Of a DNA stretch of 64,000 nucleotides, positions 8,202 to 17,187 are shown piece after piece. The position numbers and the translations under genes are program-made. Every line of letters begins with the position of its first letter. Position 1 is the first letter of the stretch. The notes below the pieces were generated by a model. That model saw only the letters and a program-made list of their open reading frames with translations, ran no database searches and had not been told where the DNA came from. This stretch comes from Pseudonocardiales bacterium (lineage in GTDB: Bacteria > Actinomycetota > Actinomycetes > Mycobacteriales > QHCD01): contig QHCD01000029.1 of assembly GCA_003244255.1 (NCBI GenBank), forward strand, positions 1 to 64,000, in the 5' to 3' direction.

Positions 8202-9056
8202 CTAGTCAGCCGCGGTGCCCGCGAGGAATGCTCGTATGGTTGCGACCGCTTCCCGGCGAAGCTGCGCGTGTGCCTCTCGGTCGTCGGGTGCGGCGAGGAA
8301 GTGTGCGTAGGCGGCTGGGCCGTCTTGTTCGATGTCGAGGAAGCGTTCGGCGAGCAGGGTGAGCGCTTCGATGACCTGTGGGTGACCGGCAATCGGGCTC
8401 GCGGCTGCAGCGACACCGGCGGCGTGGGGCCCACCGTGACTGTTGAGCAAGACGAAGACGAGGTCGTAGGCGTCCTTGTTCTCGTGGCGGTCTTGAAAGG
8501 CGAGGACCTTCAGCACGGTGTAGGGCACGGTGTTCGCGACGCGCACGGTGACGCGGGATCGGCCGCCGTTGTCGAGTCGTTCGGCTTCTATTTCGACGGG
8601 TTGGTAGTCGGCGGTGACGAGTTGTGCGCCGCGGACGTTGAACGCACCGAGGCCGGAGCCGACTGATTCGCCTTTGGGTTTGAAGATCCGTCCCGGTTCG
8701 ACGGCGTCGGTTTCGCAGAGGAACTCGACGATGACGGTGACTTCGTCGACTTGGCGTGTCCAGCGGAAGCTGCTCTCGGCGCGGAAGCCGCCTCGTTTGA
8801 GGTTGGTCTCCAACGTTCGATAGGTCTCAGGGACGGTGTCGCCGAGGGCGAGTCCGATGACCAGGTCGACGTCGGTTGTGCCGACGTGCGCCGGCACTCC
8901 TTCGGGGACAGTGCCGATCAGGTAGCGGGGTGCGAGTCCGCCGATGAGGTAGATCCGTTCGCTCCAGGGGCCGATGTCACCGAGCAGGGTGACCAGGGCG
9001 CGTTCGCAGCGGGCGGTGGCCTGCTGGGCGTAGTCGCTGAAGCTGTCGCGGCTCAT
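8202..9056 (-). CDS. AbiEii-like nucleotidyltransferase (putative toxin of AbiE-type pair)
   Basis: A 284-aa protein with the minimal nucleotidyltransferase core: a Gly-Gly loop (IYLIGGLAPRYLIG) followed by TTDVDLVIGLAL with the Asp-x-Asp metal pair, then helical sequence with DRHENKDAYDLVFVL, the hallmark of AbiEii/AbiGii toxins and related predicted transferases. The family modifies RNA or nucleotides; the target here is unknown. Its start overlaps the stop of the upstream AbiEi-like gene by four bases, so the two are translationally coupled. No lesion is visible. Confidence 0.75.
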   Translation of the reverse strand: MSRDSFSDYAQQATARCERALVTLLGDIGPWSERIYLIGGLAPRYLIGTVPEGVPAHVGTTDVDLVIGLALGDTVPETYRTLETNLKRGGFRAESSFRWTRQVDEVTVIVEFLCETDAVEPGRIFKPKGESVGSGLGAFNVRGAQLVTADYQPVEIEAERLDNGGRSRVTVRVANTVPYTVLKVLAFQDRHENKDAYDLVFVLLNSHGGPHAAGVAAAASPIAGHPQVIEALTLLAERFLDIEQDGPAAYAHFLAAPDDREAHAQLRREAVATIRAFLAGTAAD

Positions 9057-10081
9057 AGTTGCAGGATCTCCTGTCGGAGTCGGTCGGCTTGTTCGCGGCC
9101 GCGGCGGGGGTCACGCCGCAGGTCGTAGTAGAGCCGGTAGGGGTTGACGACCGTTAGTCCGTCTTGGTCGCGGTGAAACGCCAAGGGCGTGTCGTCCTGG
9201 GCTTGCAGGAGGACGAGGTTGTGGCCGGTGGGTAAGATTTCGGCGTCGATCGCGGCGGCGGCGAGGGTCGGGTCGGTGATCGCGGCGATCCAGATTTCGG
9301 TGACGGGTACCGCGGTAATGAACGGCGCTAGCCGGGCGGCGACCGCAGCGCCGGTCGCGGCATGTCCGATGTCGGCGCGGCGTAGGCCGGCGCCGGCCTC
9401 GGTGAGCAATTCATCAGGGGTGCGGGCCAGTCGATAGAGCTGGTGACGTTGGACGTGGCGGTCGGTCATCTCCTCGGCCCACAGATCCAGCAGTGCTGCG
9501 GGGTCGGTGATCGTGCGGGTGCGGCGCGGCCCGGCCCCGGTGGTTGTGGTGAGGTGTTCGGCGTCAAGTCGGGCCAGTACGCGGTGTGCCAGTGCGGGGG
9601 AGACGTCGGCGGTGTCGGCGAGATCCTGGACGCCCCAGGCCCGGTGGTGGTCGAGCAGCATGGCCTGTGCGACGACGCCGGCTTTCCCGGTGAGGCGGGT
9701 CGGGCGCGCCGGACCGGCTTGCCGGGTGGCCCGCAGGCCGGGGTCGGCGACATGCAGGAGCAAGCCGGGCAGTTCAACGTGGGCGTAGCCGGCGCCGTCG
9801 ATCAAGCCGATACCGTGCTTTTGCAGCAGCTCGCGGGCGTCCGCGGTGGCGTCTGCGGCGATCACGATCAGCGGGAGATTCTGACCAACCGTGATGTAGG
9901 CGAGCTGTCGAGCTGCCGCAACATTGAGGTGCCGCTTGGCTTCGACCAAGATCGGTTGTTCACGGTCGGCGAAGCGGATCATGAAGTCCGCCTTGTCGTC
10001 GCTGGCAGGAGTCACACGCACGTCTACGTTGGAGAGCGCACGGAGGATGCGAGCGGTCTCTGCTTCGAACCGCCCCACCAT
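9053..10081 (-). CDS. AbiEi-like winged-helix protein with PDDEXK-like N-terminus (putative antitoxin)
   Basis: From the ATG at 10081 (MVGRFEAETARILRAL) the product is 342 aa. The N-terminal domain contains DFMIRFADREQPILVEAKRH, an E-x-K pattern of restriction-endonuclease-like folds. A winged-helix segment follows (AWGVQDLADTADVSPALAHR), then a C-terminal region ending in YRLYYDLRRDPRRGREQADR. The order matches type IV antitoxins of the AbiEi class. The open frame extends to a TTG at 10144, but a palindrome at 10101-10117 lies in that extension and would make a natural operator upstream of the ATG. The gene is followed, with a 4-base overlap, by the nucleotidyltransferase. Confidence 0.7.
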   Translation of the reverse strand: MVGRFEAETARILRALSNVDVRVTPASDDKADFMIRFADREQPILVEAKRHLNVAAARQLAYITVGQNLPLIVIAADATADARELLQKHGIGLIDGAGYAHVELPGLLLHVADPGLRATRQAGPARPTRLTGKAGVVAQAMLLDHHRAWGVQDLADTADVSPALAHRVLARLDAEHLTTTTGAGPRRTRTITDPAALLDLWAEEMTDRHVQRHQLYRLARTPDELLTEAGAGLRRADIGHAATGAAVAARLAPFITAVPVTEIWIAAITDPTLAAAAIDAEILPTGHNLVLLQAQDDTPLAFHRDQDGLTVVNPYRLYYDLRRDPRRGREQADRLRQEILQL

Positions 10082-10100
10082 CTCTACCGTTGCAGCCTTA

Positions 10101-10117
10101 TTTACCACACCGGTAAA
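10101..10117. promoter_or_regulatory. Operator-like inverted repeat upstream of the AbiE-like pair
   Basis: TTTACC (10101-10106) and GGTAAA (10112-10117) form an inverted repeat with a 5-base spacer, 20 bases upstream of the ATG at 10081. It is in the right place for autoregulation by the winged-helix antitoxin. No experimental basis. Confidence 0.45.
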
Positions 10118-10148
10118 CATAGCTTTAACGGTGAATTCAGGCAACCGT

Positions 10149-11512
10149 TCACCGACTCACACCAGAGTCGGTTCCTCCTCTCAGGGTGCTGCGCTTCCGG
10201 ATGCTGTCCAGCGCGGCCACCGCGGCGGCGTCGGCGTGGGGGAGCGTGTGGAGGTATTGCTCGGTGGTGGTGAGGCGGGCGTGGCCCATGCGGTCTTTCA
10301 CGCTCTGCAAGTCGGCGCCGCCGGAGAGCAGCCAGGAGGCGTGGGCGTGGCGTAGGTCGTGGACGCGGACGTGGAACGGGAGCCCGGCTTGAGCGAGGGC
10401 CGGGTTCCAGATCTGGCGGCGGAACCAGGCCCGGGAGATGTGCCCGTCGGTGTCGAGGGTCCGGGTTGTTCGGGCTGGATCGGCGCCGGTGGCTCGACGG
10501 TTCGCGCGGTAGGTCGCATAGGCGCCCCGGCAGTGCTCGCATCGGCAGCCGCCTGCGGAGTAGCCCGACAGCGTGCCGTGGCGGTACGTGCGTCCGGTTG
10601 GGGTGGGGTCTGTCAGGCCAAGGATGTCCAGTTCGGCTGAAGCATCAGCTCGCGGGGAGAGATCGGCCGCGGGCGGGGCGGTGAACAGCAGATCATCTGG
10701 CGCCTTGCTGGCGGCGTGGGCGGCGAGCAGGTCACGGATGTGGGCGGACAGGCCGAGGCGCCGCGGTTGCTTGTCTTTGGGGTAGTTCTTGATCAGGAAC
10801 CGCTCCCCGTCAGGATGAAACTTCGCAACGATCTCGATGACAACCCGCGACACGACGAGCTGACCGTGAGCGAGGTCGAGGTCGTGGACCCGCAGCTCGA
10901 CAAGTTCACCCCAGCGCAGCCCAGTTTCGATGTCGGTCTCGACCAGCAACCGCACCTCAGCGGTAGGCACGCCTCATGGATGAGGGTGAACTGCTCGGGG
11001 GTGATGATCCGCCGTTGCGCTTTCGGGACGGTCGGGGCCTTGATGCCGGCGCACGGGTGCAGGGTGGTGATCTGGTCGTTGAACGCCGTGGTGAAGATGG
11101 CCGACAGCACGGACAGGCAGTACTTGATCGTGGCCGGCTTCACCCCGGCGTCTTTCAACGTGGTGAGCCAGGCGCGGATATCGGCGGGCTGGATCGCGAT
11201 CATCTTGTAGCCACCGAACGCGGGCAGGATGTGCTTGTCCAAGACGTAGCGGTAGTTCTGCCGGGTGGTGAGCTCGATCTGGTGGTGGGGAAACCACTCC
11301 TCCTCGACGTAGCGGGACAGGATCTGCCGGCTTCGTCCGGTGTCGGTGTTGCGGCCCTCAGAGGTGTGGGCCTCGGCGCGCTGCCACGCTTTGTCCGCCC
11401 CGCGTCGGCTGGCGAAGCTGCCCGCCGACCGGCGCCGGCCGGTGACGTCGTCGTAGTAAGCCGTGTAGCGGGGCTTGCCGTCGGCGCCGAGACGTTTGCG
11501 TGACTGGCCCAC
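10149..11512 (-). pseudogene. Tyrosine integrase, frameshifted, with Cys-rich insertion
   Basis: The first frame (start at 11512) has the N-terminal arm-binding and SAM-like core-binding domains (KPRYTAYYDDVTGRRR; TTRQNYRYVLDKHILPAFGG). At about 10970, one base out of phase, the catalytic domain follows: GLRWGELVELR (Arg), HVRVHDLRHAHAS (HxLRH), GHARLTTTEQYLHTL (His and Tyr). Between the first Arg and the His box is an insertion with HGTLSGYSAGGCRCEHC, a possible Cys/His metal-binding knuckle seen in some actinobacterial phage proteins. Apart from the single indel the gene looks complete (about 450 aa). It reads away from the tRNA 3' fragment 216 bases upstream, so it is the integrase of a tRNA-inserted element. 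Confidence 0.8.
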
Positions 11513-11727
11513 GGACTACCCTCAATCCCAGGAGTCCCCGCCGGAGATACTGACTGCCGACGTTGACCCTGATTTGACCCCGAGACCCTCCGCCACAACC
11601 TGACACCGGACGGAATCAGATGACACGGATCGACAGGATTCCCAGCTATGCAAGGGAGTCTATCGCGTACGGTCTAGCAAACAAGGGGCCGTTGAACCCG
11701 GAACACCCCGCTGGCAGTGTGGGGGTC

Positions 11728-11754
11728 AGGGGTTCGAGTCCCCTCAGCTCCACC
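11728..11754 (+). other. tRNA 3'-half: attachment-site (att) remnant
   Basis: AGGGG-TTCGAGT-CCCCT (11728-11744) is a complete T-arm, followed by a 7-base acceptor strand CAGCTCC (11745-11751), discriminator A and CC. No matching 5' acceptor (GGAGCTG) or D/anticodon arm lies in the 80 bases upstream, so this is only the 3' half of a tRNA. Together with the divergent integrase beginning at 11512 it marks one end (attL or attR) of an integrated element. The other att copy was not found in the window. Confidence 0.7.
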
Positions 11755-11897
11755 CGTATTTACTGGGCTAGAAGGCCCTGCAAGATCATCTGAAAGTGGT
11801 TTGGTAGCCAGTTTGGCAGCCAGTTGCGCGAAACGAGCTTATGGCACCGGGTCATTCTTCGTTCGATTTGTCGGGTCATGAAGTGATACTTAGCCTC

Positions 11898-11912
11898 TCG
11901 TTTAGTAAACGA
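11898..11912. promoter_or_regulatory. Perfect palindrome upstream of fic
   Basis: TCGTTTA-G-TAAACGA is a 15-base perfect inverted repeat 29 bases upstream of the Fic GTG start. A related half-site (CTAAAC) lies between it and the start, near 11930. Possible operator overlapping the fic promoter. Confidence 0.4.
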
Positions 11913-11941
11913 TGACGCAGATCCGTTGCTAAACTGATCAT

Positions 11942-13147
11942 GTGAGTAACGGTCTTGCCGGCGCTGGCTGGCCCCTTATTGCGACTGAAGAGCTGCGCTG
12001 GCAGCCGGCCGCAACATTTGCGCTGCCTAGCGGTCAGGCACGGCTCCAGGCCGGTCCGTACCGGGCGGCGATCGCGCCGGAGATAGCGACGGTCCCGGAC
12101 GTGCCGCTCTCGGCCGAGACGCGATCTTTGGTCACCGAGGCGGCAACGGAGATCGCCCGGTTCGACGCCGAGGTCGGCGCCGATCTCGCACCCTTCTCGG
12201 CGATCTTGCTGCGTACCGAGTCGGTGGCGTCGTCGCGGATCGAGAATCTGACGGCGTCGGCGAAGGCGATCGCCCTGGCCGAGCTCGGCGACACGGATCG
12301 CGCGAACGCGACCGTGATCGTCGCGAACACCACCGCGATGCAGGCGGCCATCGCACTGGCCGACCGCCTCGGCGGCGACGCCATCCTCGCGATGCATCGG
12401 GCGCTGCTCGGCACCACCGAGCCCGAGTGGGCCGGCAAATGGCGCACGGTTCAGAACTGGATCGGCGGAAGCGACTGGTCACCGCACCGGGCGATGTTCG
12501 TGCCGCCGCATCCCGACCGTGTTCCTGCTGCGATCCACGACCTCGAGCGGTTCCTCGTCCGCGACGACCTGCCGGTTCTCGTGCAAGCCGCTGTCGCGCA
12601 CGCACAGTTCGAGACGATCCACCCGTTCCCCGACGGCAACGGCCGCACCGGACGCGCACTCGTGCACAGCCTGCTGCGCGGCAAGGGGTTGACCCGGAAG
12701 GTGACGGTGCCGGTGTCCGCCGGCCTGCTCGCCGACACGTCCAGCTACTTCGACGCGCTGACCGCGTACCGCGACGGCGACCCGGAGCCGATCGTCGAGC
12801 GCCTGGCGAGTGCGAGCTTCGCGGCGATCAACAACGGACGAACGCTCGTGGGCGACCTGCACGCGCTGCGCGCCAGCTGGGACGACACGATTTCCGCGCG
12901 ACGCGGCGCTTCGGCCTGGCGCTTGGCCGACTTGGTCCTTAGCCAGCCCGTCGTCGACTCACCGCTCGCACAGCGCCAACTCGCCGTCACCGCACCCGCC
13001 GCGCTTCGCGCGATCGAACAGCTCGTCGACGCAGGCGTGCTCACGAAGATGTCCGGGCGGCAGCGGTACAGGCGCTACAGCGCCTCCCAGGTCCTCGAGG
13101 CCCTCGACGCCTTCGCTGTCCGGGCTGGCCGCCGCGGAGGAAGTTGA
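11942..13147 (+). CDS. Fic-family protein (predicted AMP-transferase)
   Basis: A 401-aa protein with the Fic active site HPFPDGNGRTGR at about residues 227-238. The inhibitory helix motif S-x-x-x-E-N (SSRIEN) lies at about residues 97-102, upstream of the Fic core, which makes this a self-inhibited class II Fic protein. A C-terminal winged-helix-like segment (TAPAALRAIEQLVDAGVLTK) follows. Fic enzymes move AMP from ATP onto a protein Ser, Thr or Tyr; the target is unknown. The GTG at 11942 is the only reasonable start. The gene sits just outside the tRNA att fragment, preceded by a palindromic operator. Confidence 0.85.
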   Translation: MSNGLAGAGWPLIATEELRWQPAATFALPSGQARLQAGPYRAAIAPEIATVPDVPLSAETRSLVTEAATEIARFDAEVGADLAPFSAILLRTESVASSRIENLTASAKAIALAELGDTDRANATVIVANTTAMQAAIALADRLGGDAILAMHRALLGTTEPEWAGKWRTVQNWIGGSDWSPHRAMFVPPHPDRVPAAIHDLERFLVRDDLPVLVQAAVAHAQFETIHPFPDGNGRTGRALVHSLLRGKGLTRKVTVPVSAGLLADTSSYFDALTAYRDGDPEPIVERLASASFAAINNGRTLVGDLHALRASWDDTISARRGASAWRLADLVLSQPVVDSPLAQRQLAVTAPAALRAIEQLVDAGVLTKMSGRQRYRRYSASQVLEALDAFAVRAGRRGGS

Positions 13148-13326
13148 CTCAGCCGAGCCAGCATCGCCGGTTGCCACTCGAACCCGACGACGCCAGTCGG
13201 ATCGGCCCGGCGCCATGGTGCGAGATCGCCGAATAGGGCGCGGCACCGCGTGACGAAGCGTCTTGGACGCCGCACGATCTGCGCGGTCGGATCACCTAAC
13301 TTGCGGCAGAACTCACAGCACATCGC

Positions 13327-13849
13327 TGCCTGCTGCGGTGCGGGTGCTGGACGCCTTTCATCTCACCCGCCTTGGGTTCGCCGCCGTGGACGAGGTGCGC
13401 CGGCGGGTGCAGCAGCACAGCACCGGCCATCGCGGCCGCCGCGACGACCCGCTCTACCGGATCCGCCGCGTGCCGCGCCGCCGCGCCGACCACCTCACCG
13501 AGCGGGCCTGGACCAGACTGCTCGCCGCGCTAGACGCCGCCGACGTCGACGAGCAAATCGCGCTGACCTGGATCGCCGCGCAAGAACTGTGCACCCTCTA
13601 CCAGTGCCGCAGCCCTCACGCCACCGAACAACACCTCTACCGGTGGCTGGTGCACTGCGCCCAAGCCGACGTCCCCGAACCGCGCCGCCTGGCCCGCACC
13701 CTGGACAGCCGGCGCGAGGAACTGCTCGCCTACTTCGACACCGACGGTGTCTCCAACGGTCCGACCGAGCCCATGAACGCCATCGTGAAGCAGATCAAAA
13801 AAGTCGGCCACGGCTACCCCAACCTAGCCAACTACCGACTCTGTGAGCA
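13327..13849 (+). pseudogene. ISL3-family transposase, internal fragment
   Basis: Starting near RVLDAFHLTRLGFAAVDEVR the sequence follows the second half of ISL3 transposases, including GVSNGPTEPMNAIVKQIKKV and a final NYRLC. The N-terminus is gone. Beyond about 13849, where family members continue LRLLLHCG, the sequence is unrelated. No terminal inverted repeats were seen. A dead insertion-sequence fragment, probably cut on the right by the IS110 next to it. Confidence 0.8.
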
Positions 13850-14049
13850 TCGCGAGCAGCTGATCCGGGATCGGCTGGCAGGGTTGGCGTCGGCCGCCTC
13901 ATCTCGCGTGTGACTCATACCGACTATGGCCTCATTGCAGAGTGCTCTGATGCGGACATGTCCACGCTTGATGGGTGGCCGGCGCCTTCCCGGCCCACCT
14001 CAGTGACTTGATCAGGAGACTGCCCGGCCCAATGGTCGTGGCCTCGACA

Positions 14050-14312
14050 ACCTGGTAGCCGGCGACGGCGACGGCACGGGCGAGCTGAGCGCCGTAGGTG
14101 CCGATGCCCTCGATTACCCATAAGGCCTGCACGTCCCCGCCGGTGCGGCGAGCGGCCCAATCGACTGCGCGGGTGATTCCAGCTGCCGTGGTCGGGAACT
14201 GAGCTGAGTCGACCAACTCGCCGTGCGGGCAGGCAAGGACCGTCAGGGCGTGGGAGCGGGCGTGGGTGTCCACGCCGATGACGAACGGGTGGGCATGCGC
14301 GACGATGGTCAC
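14050..14312 (-). pseudogene. IS110 transposase, N-terminal (DEDD RuvC-like) half
   Basis: The GTG at 14312 is preceded by an AAAGGAAG ribosome-binding site. The product begins with the RuvC-like strand FVIGVDTHARSHALTV (first Asp), then VDSAQFPTTAAGI and ALWVIEGIGTYGAQLA (Glu), ending at GYQVVEA before the inversion breakpoint near 14050. Beyond it the frame continues with nonsense to 13932. It lacks the last Asp pair and the serine domain, which lie on the opposite strand. Confidence 0.75.
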
Positions 14313-14415
14313 GGCGATCGGACTTCCTTTCAGACGGGACATGAACCGGTCGCTGCCGGCCGGCGCCGGTCCGGGAGGAAGTCACTTCGGGACAGCTCTG
14401 TGAGGGGCCCCGCGG

Positions 14416-15207
14416 ATGAACGCGCGCGATAACCGCGGGGTCGGCAAGTCCGATCCGCTCGATGCCCACCGTATCGCCGCCGCGGCCCTGCCACTGGAGG
14501 TGACCGAACTACGTCACCCGCGCCGCGACAACGGCGAACGATCAGCGCTGCGGGTCCTGCTCGCCGCTCGCGGTCACATGACGGGCGAACGCACCGCCTG
14601 CGTGAACGCGCTGACCGCGCTATTGCGGATCCTCGACTTGGGCATCGACGCCCGCAGACCGCTCGCAGTCAGCCATATCACCGAGGTATCGCGCTGGCGC
14701 ACCCGCGCCGAGGACATGGCCACCGCCACCGCCCGCACCGAGGCCAGCCGCCTGGCCAAGCGAATCGTCGCCCTGGATGAGGAACTCGCGGCGAACCACA
14801 AGCACATGGAGGCCCTTGTTCGGGTCACTCCAGCAGCCGGACTGCTCGACAAGGCCGGGATCGGACCCGTCACAGTCGCCGTGGCGATCAGAGCCTGGTC
14901 CCACGCCGGCAGAGTGCGCTCGGAAGCTGCCTTCGCCTGCCTGGCAGGCGTCAACGCGATCCCGGCGTCCTCCGGCAACACGACGCGACACCGCCTCAAC
15001 CGCGGCGGTGACCGACGCTTGAACCGCGCGCTCCACATAGCCGCCGTCACCCGCATGCGCATGGACTCCGACACCCGCGCCTACGTCGAGAAACGGCGGG
15101 CCGAAGGCCGCACGACCAAGGAGATCCGGCGCAGCTTGAAGCGATACCTCGCCCGCCAGATCTACCGACACCTCAACGCCGCGCAGGCCCACATGTCAGC
15201 GACTTGA
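14416..15207 (+). pseudogene. IS110 transposase, C-terminal half
   Basis: Begins at the inversion breakpoint with NARDNRGVGKSDPLDAHRIA, the third and fourth DEDD acidic residues. A helical linker follows, then the Transposase_20/serine domain (GIGPVTVAVAIRAWSHAGRV; AFACLAGVNAIPASSGNTTR; HRLNRGGDRRLNRALH). The ATG at 14416 is an internal Met of the ancestral protein, not a true start. The 263-residue frame is otherwise intact to its stop, which suggests a recent inversion. Confidence 0.75.
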
Positions 15208-15347
15208 CGAACATAGGAGAGTCCGCGTACTACTACACTGCGACGTCGACTGGCACACTCACCAACCAGCACGAATCAGAGGCCGACTACCACGCTTAGC
15301 CGCGTAGAGCCGGTATAGGAACGACAAGCGGGGACGCCGTCCGACCT

Positions 15348-16200
15348 TTATCGTGTCCAGAAGTCCTCCGGGCGCCGTCCCGGCCGAAACCCATAGTGCT
15401 CGACCATCGCCACCGCTTCCGGGAAGTTCTCGGCCAACGCGCCGGGCACGTGAGCGCGTCACTTCCGAAGGTGACCGCCCGACCACCTTCTTCGCTCCAC
15501 CATTGCGGAATCCAGGACCACAACCTGCGAGTGTTCATCTCGAGAGCGCGCCCGCTGTCGGCCAGCAATCGCATGGCGTTCCGGAAACCTTCCTCGAATC
15601 GCTTGGGGTCGAAGGGTCCGACCTGGATGGTCGGCCAGAAGCGGACCGCGTAGTCGATGTGGGTGAACACCTCGAAGGAGTCCGATCCAGCCGCCATCCG
15701 AGGCACCTCGGCGAGGTACGCCCAAATGACCTTGTCCGCCGGCCACAGTCGAAACAACGTGTTGGGTTCGCTGCGATCCGCACCGATCTGCAGTGTGTGC
15801 AGCGAGCCGTTGACCCTGTCCAGCTCGGAAAGGTCAAGCAGCTGCGCCGCGCGCGCATCAAAGAGATGGGGCTGCCCGAACTCCACACCAGTGAGAATGC
15901 GGAGATCGGGGAACTTGCGTCGACAACGATCGATACAGTCGAAGTATCCGGCCACGTCCATCGGCGGCGGCTCGAGGATCCCCTCCGGCGTGATCGGTTC
16001 CTCAGGTGATCCACGACGTCTTCGGGACCGACTCGCCACGATTCCTCGAAGTCCAGGTGCTCGGTGAACACGACCGCCGGCAACCCGATCTTGACCGCAC
16101 GCTGGCAGGTCGCTTCCATCGTTCCGGCCGCCTTGGAGGACGGTCCGCCGGTGTCCCAAGACCACTCACTATGGACATGACTGTCAGCTGGAAGCGACAT
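15348..16200 (-). pseudogene. PHP-domain (histidinol-phosphatase-like) hydrolase, two frameshifts
   Basis: Starting at ATG 16200, the product opens with the PHP motif DSHVHSEWSWD, then AVVFTEHLDF. At about 16005 the frame shifts into one carrying LTGVEFGQPHLFD, NGSLHTLQIG and FEVFTHIDYAVRFW. At about 15452 a second shift separates AVTFGSDA from HVPGALAENFPEA and YGFRPGRRPEDFW, ending at TAA 15348-15350. All usual metal-ligand motifs are recognisable, so the gene was functional until recently. The family hydrolyses phosphoesters such as histidinol phosphate. With two indels it is called a pseudogene, though sequencing error should be excluded. Confidence 0.75.
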
Positions 16201-16394
16201 GTTCGGAGCATGCCACCCCACTGATGCGCGGCGAATCGGACCGCGCTCTCGACTCGTCGACACGTCGGATGCGCGTGACCGGGTAGTGCCGATGAGGTGC
16301 GCTGGCCGCGTGCCGGACCGGAGACTGTCGATCTGAGGCGTGGGGCCCGCATCGCATCGCTCCGATCGCTGCTCGAACGCTCTGTCGGGGATCG

Positions 16395-16937
16395 CTACCC
16401 GGCGGGGCCGGGTCGGCGTCCCGGGCCGATCCGGGCCTGTGACGGGGTTCCCGAGGATCGGGAGAGGTGCAGCCACGTCGGGCGATAGCCGTGTCGTTCG
16501 TAGAGCCGCTGCGCGGCGTGGTTGCCGGCTAGCACGCCGAGGATCACATCGTGGACCCCGTTGGCGGCGAGCGCAGCGTGCAATGCGTCGAGCAGGGCGG
16601 TTCCGATGCCTCTGCCACGAGAGGCGGTGCGCACCGCGAGCGATTCGATCTCGCCGACGCGGGCGCCGCGCTTCCATGTATCCGGGATCCAGGTGTCGGC
16701 GGTGTCCATCACGTGAGCAAGGCCGTACCCGACCAGATCTGGCCCGTCGTAGGCGAGCAACAGCACCGAGTCCGGTTTGGCGAGCAGGGTTTCGTACAGC
16801 CCGCGGCAGACCGACCAGCTGTCCTCGTCGCCAACGTATGGCGCGAGCTGCGGCATCAACGCTTGATGGTGGTGGTCCACCTCGACCCACCACGACTTCA
16901 GCGCGTCGACGTCGTCAACCGTCCCCCATCGCAGCCG
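16395..16937 (-). pseudogene. GNAT acetyltransferase, start lost
   Basis: The frame carries a GNAT fold: VLLLAYDGPDLVGYGLAHVM, VGEIESLAVRTASRGRGIGT (acetyl-CoA loop R-G-x-G-I-G) and NHAAQRLYERHGYRPTWLHL. The homologous region extends upstream of the GTG at 16880 through LRWGTVDDVDALKSWW to about 16937, but no start codon lies there. At that point the sequence passes into a TenA-like fragment in another frame. Translation from GTG 16880 would give 161 aa without the first beta strand, so activity is doubtful. Substrate unknown. Confidence 0.65.
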
Positions 16938-16939
16938 CG

Positions 16940-17179
16940 GATGAGCCTTGTCAGGGGTGCGCTCCCCGATGCGAGCTGGCGACCATCGAGCCCGAGCTGC
17001 GGCAGCAGCGACTCGTGCAGCGCGATCTCGACCCGCGCCGTCGCGCCAGCGTGTTCGGCGAATAGCGCCGTCTCGGCGTGGGTCCGAGCCTTCACGTCGA
17101 CCGCAGCGAGCGCGCGTGCGTACTCGCGCAGGTAGTGGGCGTCCTGCGCCACGTAGTACGCGAACCGCTCGTCACTCAA
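16940..17179 (-). pseudogene. TenA-family (thiaminase II-like) internal fragment
   Basis: About 75 residues match the TenA/PQQC helical fold: ERFAYYVAQDAHYLREYARA, then LFAEHAGATARVEIALHESL. The N-terminal 30-40 residues and the C-terminal half are missing; the downstream side runs into the GNAT fragment. A remnant created by deletion, with no expected function. Confidence 0.65.
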
Positions 17180-17187
17180 CGATCCTT

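Larger units (their letters stand above)
13924..15230. mobile_element. IS110-family element with internally inverted 5' half
   Basis: The two halves of one IS110-type DEDD transposase lie head to head: the N-terminal half on the minus strand (14312 to about 14050), the C-terminal half on the plus strand (from 14413). Flipping about 14050-14412 would join GYQVVEA to PRMNARDNRGVGKSD and restore one continuous frame. Similar strings occur at about 13995-14025 (TCAGTGACTTGATC) and 15197-15210 (TCAGCGACTTGACG), suggesting a repeat of the element's 3' end on the left side. Element limits are approximate; IS110 elements lack terminal inverted repeats. Confidence 0.6.

Noticed and set aside
11670-11755. 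A complete tRNA gene
   Set aside because: The T-arm and acceptor 3' strand are perfect, but no matching 5' acceptor, D-arm or anticodon arm exists upstream.
15535-16893. A 452-codon minus-strand frame spanning GNAT and PHP genes
   Set aside because: Only its middle part (DSHVHSEWSWD onward) is real, as the first segment of the PHP pseudogene; the rest is out of frame with GNAT.
16880-17179. A single GNAT-TenA fusion protein
   Set aside because: The two homology segments are in different frames and each is truncated at the junction, so a deletion scar is more likely than a fusion.
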